Shown: piece by piece, positions 1 through 8,404 of the stretch
Layout of the letters: every line of letters starts with the position of its first letter
Position numbering within the stretch: position 1 is the stretch's first letter
Assembly: GCA_963720075.1 (NCBI GenBank)
Contig: CAVREG010000019.1
Location: forward strand, 682,001 to 746,000
Direction of reading: 5' to 3'
Source: PALSA-188 sp963720075
Lineage (GTDB): Bacteria > Acidobacteriota > Terriglobia > Terriglobales > Acidobacteriaceae
DNA: 64,000 nucleotides
The notes under the pieces: generated by a model
Seen by the model: the letters and a program-made list of their open reading frames with translations, nothing else
The model's database searches: none
Told to the model about the DNA's origin: nothing
Made by a program: the position numbers and the translations under genes

Positions 1-254
1 CCGTCAATTACAGCGGCGACAAAACGTATCCAGAAACCGCCGTACCTCGCTGTGGTTCCGCTCATATTCGGCGGCGCAAACGCAGCCTGGATAGGCTGAC
101 TTTGCTCAGGCGCGGTCATTGTCGCGGTGTTTGCAGGGACTCGGTTGGAAGCCGGGAGCGCGCTTGCAAGGGCGGCACCGCAATTCGAACAGAACTGAGC
201 GGTCGCAAGATTCTGTGCTCCGCATTGATTGCAAAAGATTGTGCCGATGGTCAT
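1..254 (-). CDS. Zinc-ribbon plus RDD-family membrane protein (C-terminus cut by window edge)
   Basis: This open frame has no stop before the window edge. It starts at an ATG at 254 and gives 84 residues. The N-terminus has two CxxC knuckles (CNQCG near residues 8-12 and CSNCG near 22-26), which make a short zinc ribbon. A Pro/Ala/Thr-rich linker follows, and then the sequence RYGGFWIRFVAAVID, the typical opening of the first membrane helix of RDD-family proteins. RDD proteins are small multi-helix membrane proteins of mostly unknown role, some linked to ion transport. The rest of the RDD domain lies outside the window. The family call rests on a short stretch but the pattern is distinctive. 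Confidence 0.75.
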   Translation of the reverse strand, partial: MTIGTIFCNQCGAQNLATAQFCSNCGAALASALPASNRVPANTATMTAPEQSQPIQAAFAPPNMSGTTARYGGFWIRFVAAVID

Positions 255-321
255 GACGCCGAGACTATATCTGGCATGGATGATATGTGTAAAGGATCAA
301 TCGCGGGCAAGCCGCCGAATT

Positions 322-1569
322 TTAAGAAGAAACGCTGGTGATTTCTTCCGCCTTCCTGAGTTCAGGAAAGATGCCTGCCCAGATCGCAATTACGATCAGC
401 GTCCCGATTCCGCCCAACACGACCGCTGGAACCGTTCCGAACCAATGCGCGGTCACGCCCGATTCAAATTCCCCGAATTCGTTGGAAACCCCGATGAACA
501 GCATGTCTACCGCATTTACGCGGCCCCGCATGCTGTCTGGAGTGCCAAGCTGAACCAGAGTTCCGCGTATAACGACGCTCACCATGTCCGTTGCGCCGAC
601 GAAAAGCAGCGCAATCATGGAAAGTGCGATGCTGCGCGATACCGCGAAAATGATGGTGAACACACCGAAGCCGGCGACGCACCACAGCATTGTCGCGCCC
701 ACATGCCTTCGCAGAGGCCGATGGGCGAGAAGAATCGCCATGATGGTTGCACCTATTCCCGGGGCGCTGCGCAACAATCCCAACCCCCACGGTCCGGTGT
801 GCAGAATCTCACGCGCATAGACCGGAAGCAGCGCCACCGATCCGCCGAGCAGGACCGCGAACATGTCCAGCGAGATCGAACCGAGAATTAGTTTCTGCCG
901 CCAGATATATCGCAAACCAGCCAGCACAGTGGTCCAATTTATTTCCTCCCTCTGAGCTGGTTTCATTCGCAATCGAATTCGGAAGGTGGAGAGCACCGCC
1001 GCCAATGACACTAGAAATGCTGTCGCATATACAGCTGAAGCTCCCCGAGAAAATGCATAGACCAACCCGCCAAGAGCCGGTCCCAAGATGGTCGCAGTTT
1101 GAAATATGCTCGAATTCCACGCGACCGCGTTTGGAAAATGTTGTTCCGGTACCAGCTGTGGCAAAAGCGAGCGCGAGACGGGTCCATTGAAAGCCCGGAC
1201 AATCCCTAGCAGAACCAACACTAGATAAATTGGATAGACTGACTCCCCGCGAACCCTGGAAACGGCCAACAGCAGGCCCGAACACAATGCGAAGCCTGCA
1301 TAACAGAGCATCAGCAACCGCCGGCGATCAAAACGGTCGGCGGCGTGGCCCGACGCCAGAAACAGGAAAAATCCAGGTAAAAATTGTGCCAGGCCGACCA
1401 ACCCGAGATCCAGGGCGCGGTGAGTGATGTCGTAAACTTGCCATCCAACCGCGACCGATAACATTTCGAGCGACGTAACAATACAAAAACGGGCGATCTG
1501 ATAGCGCTGGAAATCAGGATAGGTAAAAGCAACTCGGCCAGAATTCCTCAGATCGGGAGACGTTGCCAT
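322..1569 (-). CDS. MFS transporter, EntS-like (MFS_3) family
   Basis: The product has 415 residues and about twelve hydrophobic helices, the normal size for a major facilitator superfamily exporter. The loop after helix 2 carries GHAADRFDRR (residues 74-83), a clear form of MFS motif A (GxxxDRxxRR). The overall pattern resembles the enterobactin exporter EntS and the MFS_3 group. The substrate cannot be read from the sequence. The gene ends 67 bases from the RDD gene on the same strand and is transcribed away from the ABC ATPase gene at 1665, so the 95-base gap between them should hold both promoters. No siderophore genes are nearby. Confidence 0.85.
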   Translation of the reverse strand: MATSPDLRNSGRVAFTYPDFQRYQIARFCIVTSLEMLSVAVGWQVYDITHRALDLGLVGLAQFLPGFFLFLASGHAADRFDRRRLLMLCYAGFALCSGLLLAVSRVRGESVYPIYLVLVLLGIVRAFNGPVSRSLLPQLVPEQHFPNAVAWNSSIFQTATILGPALGGLVYAFSRGASAVYATAFLVSLAAVLSTFRIRLRMKPAQREEINWTTVLAGLRYIWRQKLILGSISLDMFAVLLGGSVALLPVYAREILHTGPWGLGLLRSAPGIGATIMAILLAHRPLRRHVGATMLWCVAGFGVFTIIFAVSRSIALSMIALLFVGATDMVSVVIRGTLVQLGTPDSMRGRVNAVDMLFIGVSNEFGEFESGVTAHWFGTVPAVVLGGIGTLIVIAIWAGIFPELRKAEEITSVSS

Positions 1570-1664
1570 CCACTTTACTGTGCCACAAAACTTCGTTGGA
1601 TACCCAAGGGACTAGATCATTCCGAAACTTCAGCACTATGCGTCGTGATCTACACTGGAGAACG

Positions 1665-2453
1665 ATGACTCCGCAAGCACCGGCTCTCCTAAATCTGCAA
1701 AATATCTGCGTCATGCGAGGAGGCCGGGTCGTACTGGACGACTTCACTCTTGTTGTCGGGGCAAACGAGCGACTTGCGATTCTTGGCCCCAATGGGTGCG
1801 GAAAATCTACCCTGGTGAAAACAATCACGCGGGAATGTTATCGAGTGGTTCGGGTTGGGTCATCCATGAGTATTCTCGGTCAGGAGTACTGGAACGTTTT
1901 CGAACTCCGCTCTATGCTTGGAGTCGTCTCCAATGACTTAATGTCAGCCGTGACTGGAGAAGCCACAGGATTGGATGTAGTTTTGTCAGGATTTTTCAGC
2001 AGCATTGCCATCTATTCCAACCACTCAGTGAGTCGCGCACAAAAAGATTTGGCCTATGCGACGCTTGCTGAATTGCAAGTCCCACACCTTGCCAACAGGC
2101 CCGTAAGGGAAATGTCCTCGGGTGAAGCAAAAAGAATTCTAATCGCGAGGGCTTTAGTGCACCGGCCTCGCGCATTACTGTTCGACGAACCCAGCAATTC
2201 GCTCGATGTGATGGCGCGAAGAAGCTTGCGGCAAACGATGAGCTTACTGGCAAACTCCGGAATTGGGATCATCATGGTGACCCATGATCTCTCCGACATC
2301 GTTCCCGAGATTGACCGGGTCGTATTGATGCGGAGCGGCAAAATCGCTGCTGATGGGCCGAAAGAAGAAATGCTTACGAGTCAGCGCCTGGGAGAACTGT
2401 TCGGAATGAAAGTCGAAGTAGCGCGGCTGGATGGCTTCTATCATCTGTGGTGA
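1665..2453 (+). CDS. ABC transporter ATP-binding protein
   Basis: A 262-residue ABC ATPase. Visible motifs are Walker A GPNGCGKST (41-49), a signature loop reading MSSGE instead of LSGGQ (150-154), Walker B LLFDEP (171-176) and the switch histidine in THD (206-208). The frame is open back to 1563, but the ATG at 1665 has a GGAG four bases upstream and begins right before the first strand of the ABC fold, so I use it. No permease or binding protein is adjacent. Its overall look recalls lone molybdate-type or YlmA-like ATPases (inference). It converges with the Nudix gene, with 29 bases between the stops. Confidence 0.88.
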   Translation: MTPQAPALLNLQNICVMRGGRVVLDDFTLVVGANERLAILGPNGCGKSTLVKTITRECYRVVRVGSSMSILGQEYWNVFELRSMLGVVSNDLMSAVTGEATGLDVVLSGFFSSIAIYSNHSVSRAQKDLAYATLAELQVPHLANRPVREMSSGEAKRILIARALVHRPRALLFDEPSNSLDVMARRSLRQTMSLLANSGIGIIMVTHDLSDIVPEIDRVVLMRSGKIAADGPKEEMLTSQRLGELFGMKVEVARLDGFYHLW

Positions 2454-2482
2454 TCCTTGCTCGGCTTCCATGATCCTCGTAC

Positions 2483-3109
2483 TCACCGGGCGTCAATGAA
2501 TTGCACTTTTTGGATGGTGTCGCGAACAGCGCGCCTTCGTCCCCGTATGCGCGCCACGGCATGGTCAATCACGCTCGTGATCTCCGCGCCATAGTCGGAA
2601 GAGCGGCCCTCCACCAGACGCCTCTTGGCCTTCTGGGATGAAAACCATGTGGGATTCCGATTTCGCTCCTGCGGCGGTTCGACCCGAAGAACCTCGCAAA
2701 GATGCGCGTTAACAGCGGTCTGACCTCCATCAGATCGGTTTGAAGAATTGCGCGCATCATGCTTGCGGGGGGTATAACGGATGAAGCAAGCCTCCTCCAT
2801 GCGGCCGTGCACCCCTGCCTCTTCGAAAGCTTCGAGCGCTGCAGCCTGGGCGTGCGTCAATCCAGGCTCCGCATTGCCCTTGGGAAAAATCCAGCGTCCA
2901 CCGCGGGTGCGCACCAATAAGAATTCGATGGCACCAGCGCGAATCCGGTAGCAGACCGCCGCAACTTGCTCGCATTGTCGCAACTTGCGAAGCTGCGACA
3001 AGGGAACGAATTTTGGGGATAGGTTTCCGTTTGAACTGCCGGTGGTCCACCGCGTTCCAATATTTGTGACATCCATGCCCATAGAAGCAGAGTGCCCGAT
3101 GCGATCCAC
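2483..3109 (-). CDS. Nudix hydrolase
   Basis: Nudix enzymes cleave nucleoside diphosphates linked to another group. The 208-residue product has a Nudix box from about residue 78 to 100: PKG, EPG and LEAFEEAGV carry the EExG core with its metal-binding glutamates, although the first Glu and the Arg of the strict consensus are replaced. This spacing is seen in the DIPP/MutT-like branch that acts on (di)phosphoinositol-type or nucleotide substrates. The annotated start is a GTG at 3109; ATG codons at 3082 and 3076 are alternatives, and none has a strong Shine-Dalgarno. The roughly 40 residues before the domain are poorly structured and could be partly untranslated. Confidence 0.8.
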   Translation of the reverse strand: MDRIGHSASMGMDVTNIGTRWTTGSSNGNLSPKFVPLSQLRKLRQCEQVAAVCYRIRAGAIEFLLVRTRGGRWIFPKGNAEPGLTHAQAAALEAFEEAGVHGRMEEACFIRYTPRKHDARNSSNRSDGGQTAVNAHLCEVLRVEPPQERNRNPTWFSSQKAKRRLVEGRSSDYGAEITSVIDHAVARIRGRRRAVRDTIQKVQFIDAR

Positions 3110-3299
3110 TTTGCCTAGAGCACAGCTTGGTTCCGCGCTGGCTAATCGATAATCGCAGTTGCATCCTAGCTTCTGAGCCGTTGGAAATTATCGCCGGAAT
3201 CTTTCTACGTACTTGTGCCAACAAGAGAGTAGAGACAATATTTCCTTTGATGATGCAGGCTGAACATTCGCCACCGCATTAAAAACCCCAAGGAGACTT

Positions 3300-3647
3300 T
3301 TGGAAACCCTGTATTGTCTTCGCTGCAACCGTGAGCTCGAACCGGGACACAAGTCCGTGGCTTTGTATATGTTCGCGCAGACGGTGGGAATAAGGCCGAG
3401 ACAGAAATCCATGGCTCAGCGGATTTGCTTCTGTCCCCAGTGCTCAGTCTCGCTCGCGATGGGTCCTCCTCCCGAAGGCGCGCTCAACGTCGCTGCCTGG
3501 AAGATGATGCGCGAATTGGTCTCCGCCGACCCGGCATTGAACGACGCAGCTTGGGAGACTTTGCGTGGAATTGTGGGATTGCTGCCCGCCACCGGAACTG
3601 AAGGATCGCCACGTCCCATCAACGGCGGCGGCTACTTCGAGTTCTAA
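3300..3647 (+). CDS. Hypothetical zinc-ribbon protein
   Basis: A 115-residue protein that I do not recognise. It opens with CLRC (residues 6-9), and a second CPQC pair sits near residue 46, so the N-terminal half probably binds zinc. The C-terminal half is helical and ends in a Gly-rich tail. Translation starts at a TTG with a strong AAGGAG at 3290-3295, which fixes the start well. The gene is divergent from the Nudix gene across a 190-base gap and is followed by 135 bases without a visible signal. The fold suggests a small nucleic-acid or protein-binding module, but the function is unknown. Confidence 0.65.
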   Translation: METLYCLRCNRELEPGHKSVALYMFAQTVGIRPRQKSMAQRICFCPQCSVSLAMGPPPEGALNVAAWKMMRELVSADPALNDAAWETLRGIVGLLPATGTEGSPRPINGGGYFEF

Positions 3648-3782
3648 CAGCAGTCATTAAATCTCCCCTCTCGCAGGTCACCTACAGCGTTCAGCGAAAC
3701 CAGCTTCCCGGCCAATACTATTTCGTGGGTCTTTTCTCCGGAATGGCTGTCGTTTAGACTTCCCAGGAACAATCGAGGCAAT

Positions 3783-4160
3783 ATGAGCGATCCTAAGACT
3801 TATCCATACGAAACTCGGCTGGACATCTATTATCAACACGGACAACTGATTGATGAGAAAGCGCTAGCCGAAGCGTGTTTACACAGGTGGTACAACCAAA
3901 CTCTTTGTAAAGTGAATGACTCGGTCGTGCGGCTTGGAGTCATACAGGGTGAATATCACTGGCATCAGCATGAAAACGACGACGAATTCTTTTACGTTCT
4001 GGAAGGAAAGCTAACAATTGACCTTGAAGACCGAACCGTTGAACTTTCTCCGCGACAAGGATTCGTAGTTTCGAAGGGAATTATGCACCGGACCCGGGCA
4101 CCGGAACGAACCGTTATTTTGATGGTCGAGAACGCAGGAATCATTCCAACTGGCAACTGA
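3783..4160 (+). CDS. Cupin domain protein
   Basis: A 125-residue single-domain cupin. Motif 1 is visible at residues 56-75 with candidate metal ligands H61, H63 and E68 and the closing Gly at 75. Motif 2 supplies H102 in KGIMHRT. This is the size of mannose-6-phosphate isomerase-like or small sugar or metabolite binding cupins. The substrate cannot be inferred. The ATG at 3783 has a GAGG about five bases upstream. It converges with recJ, leaving only 24 bases between the two stop codons. Confidence 0.85.
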   Translation: MSDPKTYPYETRLDIYYQHGQLIDEKALAEACLHRWYNQTLCKVNDSVVRLGVIQGEYHWHQHENDDEFFYVLEGKLTIDLEDRTVELSPRQGFVVSKGIMHRTRAPERTVILMVENAGIIPTGN

Positions 4161-4184
4161 TGCAGAGTTCCAACGAATGGAAAT

Positions 4185-6047
4185 TCATTCCGAGGCGGCC
4201 GCGACTTTTGCTTTAGATTCCACTTCCGCCGTCACCTTGAAGTCTCGCAATGACAATTCCAACCCTCCGAAATCTGGATGCTCGTTTTGCCCTATAGTGA
4301 ACGCAATGTCCAAGCAGTCGCCCGGAAGAAGCCGCGAGTCCTGGAAACGCTTCGCGATATGCCATCCCAGAGCGTTGTAGGTGATGGCTCTTCTCCAGTT
4401 CCTGCTTTCCGTGGGCAAAGAAGCGGAATCGGGATGGCAATTCGGAATCGTGGAGGATCCCGTCAAAGCAGCAGCTACTCTCAGTTTCACGTGCTTGTCT
4501 TTCATCACCTTGGACGGAGCCATCAATCGCACACCCCGAGCAGCAAAGACCGGTTCCGGATTTCCAACGCCAAACGGTTCCATTCGCAGCAACGCCTGGT
4601 ACAACTCTGGCGTCACGCAGTCGAGGGGAAGGTCAGCATCCACATTCAGAACAGGATCAAAATCGCTGATGGTAAGACGCTCGCGTGCGTAGCTGTCCAA
4701 ATGAAGACTTAGTTCTCGAACACTCACCGCAGGCAACGAAAATCCGACAGCGTGAGCGTGTCCCCCGTAACGCGAAAATAAATGTCCGCAAGATTCCAAA
4801 GCGTTCAGGAGATGGAATGCCGGAATCGAGCGGCCCGATCCATGCGCCTCATCCCCATCCCGCGAAATAATTAGCGTCGGACGCCCGTATCGCTCGACGA
4901 CCCGCGTCGCGGTGATTCCGATCACTCCTCTATGCCAACCTTCTCCGTCAACCACCATACAGAACGCGGCTTGCAAGGCTGGCTCCCGCTCGAAACGTTC
5001 TTCAATTGACGCCAGGATTCGACGTTCTTCTTCCTGACGTTCTCCATTAAGCTGATTCAGCTTCGATGCGATTTCACGGGCGCGAACGGAATCCTTCACA
5101 CTGAAAAGCTCGATGACATCGCTTGCAATATCCATGCGACCGGCGGCGTTGATTCGTGGCGCGATCCGAAACCCGACTTCGCCAGATGTTAACGGCCTTC
5201 CGCTAAGCTGCGAAACCTCCAGCAAAGCTCTGAGGCCCGGATTTACCGGAGATCGCAAAGCCTTCAATCCCAATCTCGCGAAAATGCGGTTCTCTCCTGT
5301 GAGGGGAACCGCGTCCGCAATAGTTGCGATGGCAACAATTTTCATGAACGATGTCAACAACTGCGATTGATCCTTGTGACTTAACAGCCGCTGCATCAAA
5401 GCTTGTGCAAGCTTGAAGGCGACGCCGGCGCCACAAAGCGTTTTGCACGGATATTCACAGCCCGCTTGATTGGGATTTAGAACCGCAAGCGCGTGCGGTA
5501 TTCCATCTGGGCCCGGAATATGGTGGTCGGTGACGATCAGATCAACTCCGAGCCGGCGCGCAGTTTCCGCGGCGGCAAAGGCTCGAATGCCGGAATCAAC
5601 GCTGATAATCAAACGAATGCCCGCAGCAGCAGCAGCTTCGATCACATCGCCACGAAGATCGTATCCCTCACGAATTCTGTGAGGAACATGAAAGTCCGCT
5701 GAGCCTCCGCAAAGTTCAATTGCGGTCTTGAGGATGACTATTGCGGTTGTGCCATCCACGTCATAATCGCCATAGATCAGAATGCCCTCTTTGCGTTCGA
5801 TAGCCGCGGCGAGCCGGTCAACGGCGGTCTTCATCCCAGCCATCAGGTAAGGCGAATGCAGGTGCGCCAGGGACGGCGAGAGATATTTTTCGGCAACCTC
5901 GATCTCATCAATGCCACGAATCAGCAGAAGGCGTGCGAGGACAGCCGCAAGGTTCGAATCGCGCGCGTCTATGGTGAGGTTCGATCGAAGCTGGACTGCA
6001 AGCTCCGCTACTTTGGATTCGCTAAGGCTTCGTAGGTTCCAGCGCAC
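4185..6047 (-). CDS. recJ: Single-stranded-DNA-specific exonuclease RecJ
   Basis: RecJ is a 5'-3' single-strand exonuclease of recombinational and mismatch repair. The 620-residue product shows DHH-family catalytic motifs: DYDVDG (94-99), DSG (151-153) and TDHH (173-176), followed by the DHHA1 half and an OB-fold region. Length is near the family norm. The start is a GTG three bases after the stop of the upstream 157-residue gene, which suggests translational coupling. Around residues 535-555 the sequence looks less conserved than usual. The run of minus-strand genes from 7099 to here may be a single transcript. Confidence 0.95.
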   Translation of the reverse strand: MRWNLRSLSESKVAELAVQLRSNLTIDARDSNLAAVLARLLLIRGIDEIEVAEKYLSPSLAHLHSPYLMAGMKTAVDRLAAAIERKEGILIYGDYDVDGTTAIVILKTAIELCGGSADFHVPHRIREGYDLRGDVIEAAAAAGIRLIISVDSGIRAFAAAETARRLGVDLIVTDHHIPGPDGIPHALAVLNPNQAGCEYPCKTLCGAGVAFKLAQALMQRLLSHKDQSQLLTSFMKIVAIATIADAVPLTGENRIFARLGLKALRSPVNPGLRALLEVSQLSGRPLTSGEVGFRIAPRINAAGRMDIASDVIELFSVKDSVRAREIASKLNQLNGERQEEERRILASIEERFEREPALQAAFCMVVDGEGWHRGVIGITATRVVERYGRPTLIISRDGDEAHGSGRSIPAFHLLNALESCGHLFSRYGGHAHAVGFSLPAVSVRELSLHLDSYARERLTISDFDPVLNVDADLPLDCVTPELYQALLRMEPFGVGNPEPVFAARGVRLMAPSKVMKDKHVKLRVAAALTGSSTIPNCHPDSASLPTESRNWRRAITYNALGWHIAKRFQDSRLLPGDCLDIAFTIGQNEHPDFGGLELSLRDFKVTAEVESKAKVAAASE

Positions 6048-6050
6048 GAG

Positions 6051-6524
6051 CTAACTTTCTTCGTCGAAACCTGATCCGTCAATGGGTATGCCGCCAAACT
6101 CTTCCGCCATTTCGAGCAGGCCTTGATAGCGTTCATTCCATTCGGTCGAAACTTCGTACACCATCATGATTCCTTGATGGGGGAAGCCAAGCTGGATGAA
6201 TCCGGTCTTGCCGAGATAAGTGCGCAGCCAGCGCGCGTCCTCGAGGTCTTCGTCGTTGGAAAATTCGACATCACTCAGGCTCTCTAATAGGGTTTCCAAC
6301 TCTTCGCGCTTCAACACCCACGCGTCCATGGTGAGGAATGGCGCGCCCGCAGCCTTAGCCAATTCTACGAAGTCTTTCCAACTTTCGGGATTGTCTCCCG
6401 GTTTCCAAACCACTCGCTGAACATCGTCGAAATCCACATACCCTGGGAACCGGCGCATGCCATGACCCTCAATGAAGGCGACCATGTCATCTTTAAGGTT
6501 GGCGAGATTGTCGGTTGCGGACAT
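6051..6524 (-). CDS. Conserved hypothetical protein upstream of recJ
   Basis: A 157-residue acidic soluble protein that I do not recognise. The frame is open up to 6632, but the ATG at 6524 begins a well-behaved protein and the upstream extension is Arg/Pro-rich and unlike a domain. There is no signal peptide or membrane segment, and no Cys pair. It has several aromatic and Trp positions in a mixed alpha/beta pattern. Only three bases separate its stop from the recJ start. It is probably expressed with recJ, but that alone does not show a shared function. Confidence 0.6.
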   Translation of the reverse strand: MSATDNLANLKDDMVAFIEGHGMRRFPGYVDFDDVQRVVWKPGDNPESWKDFVELAKAAGAPFLTMDAWVLKREELETLLESLSDVEFSNDEDLEDARWLRTYLGKTGFIQLGFPHQGIMMVYEVSTEWNERYQGLLEMAEEFGGIPIDGSGFDEES

Positions 6525-6604
6525 GTGCTGAATTATTCTAAGCCTCTCTTTATGATTTGTCTTACGAGGGCTGTGGGTCAGAGGTTCGCAGTGCGGGTGC
6601 CGAT

Positions 6605-6916
6605 TTAACCATCGCGTTGCTGGCTCTCCCATCGGTCCAAATCCACGCTTTTACGTCGCGGTTTACCTGGAGCGTAGATTGTGAAGAGGGTCTCAATGCA
6701 TTCGCCTTCACCGCAGAGGGTGAAGGAGTCGAAAAATTTATGCCAGCCTTCTGGCGCTTCTTGTAAGTCGGGGCCTTCAGGATTGCTCTTCAGCCGCTCA
6801 TCTAGCTCTATGGCCATGGGCGCGAGGAATTGTCGCTGGTCAACTCGATCGCGTAAATGGCTACGATAAGCACTGCACCGTGCGTCTCTGGGTGGCTTAA
6901 TCTTGACAGCCGCCAT
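6605..6916 (-). CDS. Small hypothetical protein, second gene of a two-gene unit
   Basis: A 103-residue soluble, charged protein with no family I can name. It contains two Cys (near residues 14 and 68) and Trp residues near 58 and 96. Its ATG at 6916 lies three bases after the stop of the 59-residue gene at 6920-7099, so the two are probably translated as a pair. The pairing of a very small basic protein with a roughly 100-residue partner resembles the architecture of toxin-antitoxin modules. No toxin fold can be read from the residues, so that remains a guess. Confidence 0.45.
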   Translation of the reverse strand: MAAVKIKPPRDARCSAYRSHLRDRVDQRQFLAPMAIELDERLKSNPEGPDLQEAPEGWHKFFDSFTLCGEGECIETLFTIYAPGKPRRKSVDLDRWESQQRDG

Positions 6917-6919
6917 GAG

Positions 6920-7099
6920 CTAACCAATCGCGTCTACAATTTCCTTGGAGATACGCTTGGACTTTTCAGAGCCGGGTTGACTCTTTTCGAGGCGGGCGTA
7001 CAACTTCTGTAGCGATTGATTTCCTGAAGCGGTCGCTTTGCGACCGCGAGGGTGTGAGACCACGCCGCCACGTCGCTGATTTTGCTGGACCGTCGCCAT
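6920..7099 (-). CDS. Very small basic hypothetical protein (59 aa)
   Basis: This open frame of 59 codons starts at the ATG at 7099 and ends at a TAG at 6920-6922. The N-terminal half is Gln/Arg/Gly-rich and probably disordered. The C-terminal half is a Lys/Glu helix ending in KEIVDAIG. No Shine-Dalgarno is obvious. It is kept because it abuts the next gene by three bases in the same direction and because its composition is protein-like rather than a shadow. A perfect inverted repeat, GGTCGC-ttt-GCGACC, lies inside it at 7031-7045. Confidence 0.4.
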   Translation of the reverse strand: MATVQQNQRRGGVVSHPRGRKATASGNQSLQKLYARLEKSQPGSEKSKRISKEIVDAIG

Positions 7100-7328
7100 G
7101 TACTAAATGTTAGCAGAAGCCGCTAGGCGGGGAAGTAGGTGATGGGCCTGTGTTTCACCGGCAAAAATCCTTCGGCAGGGCGCACTAATACAAAATCAAG
7201 CTGACGCACCATTCTCCTCAACGCACTTGTTGAAACACTAGGTGTCATTGCGTTGACACCTCCCTCCGCAAGATGCTAATTTTAATGGTTCCCAAGCCTT
7301 CTTCACTCGAGAGACCTTCAAGCAAATC
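7100..7328. promoter_or_regulatory. Divergent intergenic region upstream of the ATP synthase operon
   Basis: This 229-base gap separates the minus-strand small-gene unit from the ATP synthase operon. Plus-strand TTGACA at 7253-7258 is a perfect -35 hexamer, and TAATTT at 7277-7282 is a plausible -10 with an 18-base spacer. The operon start codon is 47 bases further on. A perfect dyad covers 7241-7260 and overlaps the -35 box (listed separately). No open frame of note lies in the gap. Confidence 0.45.
7241..7260. promoter_or_regulatory. Perfect dyad GGTGTCA-N6-TGACACC overlapping the -35 box (operator candidate)
   Basis: Two seven-base arms, 7241-7247 and 7254-7260, are exact reverse complements around six bases. 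The right arm shares TGACA with the TTGACA -35 hexamer. The geometry (TGTCA-N6-TGACA core) is like sites of the CRP/FNR family, but the bases are not those of E. coli CRP or FNR. A bound dimer here would block RNA polymerase. Confidence 0.4.
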
Positions 7329-7799
7329 ATGGACGAGACGCTAAGACAGATAGGCGAATTACTGCTTCAATCCGTTCCGACCGTTATTTTTATGGTTTTG
7401 CTGTACGGGTTGTATAGTGTTTTGGTCCATAAGCCTCTCGTAAGCGTTCTCGCCGACCGTCGCAGCAAAACTGGAGGTGCAATCGAGAAAGCTCGCGCTG
7501 ACATGGCCGAAGCCGAAGCCCGCACCGCAGAGTATGAGCAAAAACTGCGCGAGGCGAGGTTTGCGATGTTTAAGAGTCAGGAAGCTCGACGCCAAGAGGC
7601 TGCCAAAGCCCGGGCAGCAGTCGTGGCGGAGGCTCGCACCAAAGCCCAGGCGCAAATATTAGAAGCGCGGGCTGCAATAGAGAAGGATAAAGTCGCCGCC
7701 CAGGAAACTTTGCAGTCCGAAAGTGGAAGGCTCGCAATGGAAATCATTCGTGCCATTCTGCATTCCTCGAATCCCAAGCCTCCCATAGGTGCTCGATAA
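7329..7799 (+). CDS. atpF: ATP synthase F0 subunit b'
   Basis: The peripheral stalk of F0F1 needs two b-type subunits. This 156-residue product has one membrane helix near residues 15-33 and then a long Ala/Glu/Arg/Lys coiled coil, the b architecture. Because a second b-type gene follows at once, this one is best called b'. Its last base overlaps the ATG of the next gene (TAATG), a coupling arrangement. The ATG has no strong Shine-Dalgarno. It is the first gene of the operon, and no a or c subunit gene precedes it. Confidence 0.85.
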   Translation: MDETLRQIGELLLQSVPTVIFMVLLYGLYSVLVHKPLVSVLADRRSKTGGAIEKARADMAEAEARTAEYEQKLREARFAMFKSQEARRQEAAKARAAVVAEARTKAQAQILEARAAIEKDKVAAQETLQSESGRLAMEIIRAILHSSNPKPPIGAR

Positions 7800-8401
7800 T
7801 GCGAAGCCGAACAACACTTCAAATTGCACTCGTAGCAGCTGTCTTCGGCCTGCTCCTTTGGATAGGCGACGCTCAGAAGATTGCTGACCGTACAGGCCTG
7901 AGCCTGAAGCAAGCCACATGGTTGGGGACCTTACTTAACTTTGCGATCATATTGGGCGCGATCATTTGGGCGTCCAAGAAATACCTGCCCGCGATGTTCC
8001 AGAACCGCACCGCTTCCATTCAGCACGCGATGGCTGAGGCCCGCAAGACTAGTGAAGAAGCCAACCACCGGTTAGCCGATATTGAGACCCGCCTCTCCCG
8101 CCTGGGAGCCGAAATTCAGGAAATGCGAAGCGCCGGGGAGAAGGAAGCCGCGGATGAAGAAGCGCGCATCAAATCGGCCGCAGTCGAGGACGCCAGAAGA
8201 ATCGTGCAGTCAGCAGAGGAGGAAATCGCCGCCGCGGCCAGGGCAGCGCGTCGCGACCTGACCGCATACGCGGCCGACTTAGCGGTCTCACTCGCGCGCA
8301 AACAGATTCACGTGGATGCCAAGACTGACCAGGATTTAATACGAAGTTTCGCGCAGCATCTCTCCGATCCAGAAACGGGACCGGGCCGGGGACAAAACTA
8401 A
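7799..8401 (+). CDS. atpF: ATP synthase F0 subunit b
   Basis: A 200-residue b subunit. Hydrophobic segments are visible near residues 7-22 and 43-62. The first may be a signal-like or extra helix; the second carries the motif found in bacterial b subunits (LLNFAIILGAIIW). The remaining roughly 135 residues are a charged coiled coil that forms the stator stalk and contacts delta. The start codon overlaps the stop of b'. Delta follows after three bases. Together with the gene before it this gives a b/b' pair as in cyanobacteria and several other phyla. Confidence 0.9.
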   Translation: MRSRTTLQIALVAAVFGLLLWIGDAQKIADRTGLSLKQATWLGTLLNFAIILGAIIWASKKYLPAMFQNRTASIQHAMAEARKTSEEANHRLADIETRLSRLGAEIQEMRSAGEKEAADEEARIKSAAVEDARRIVQSAEEEIAAAARAARRDLTAYAADLAVSLARKQIHVDAKTDQDLIRSFAQHLSDPETGPGRGQN

Positions 8402-8404
8402 GCC

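Noticed and set aside
229..891. Long plus-strand frame opposite the MFS gene
   Set aside because: Rich in His, Arg, Gln and Asp with no helices or motif; it is a shadow of the transporter gene.
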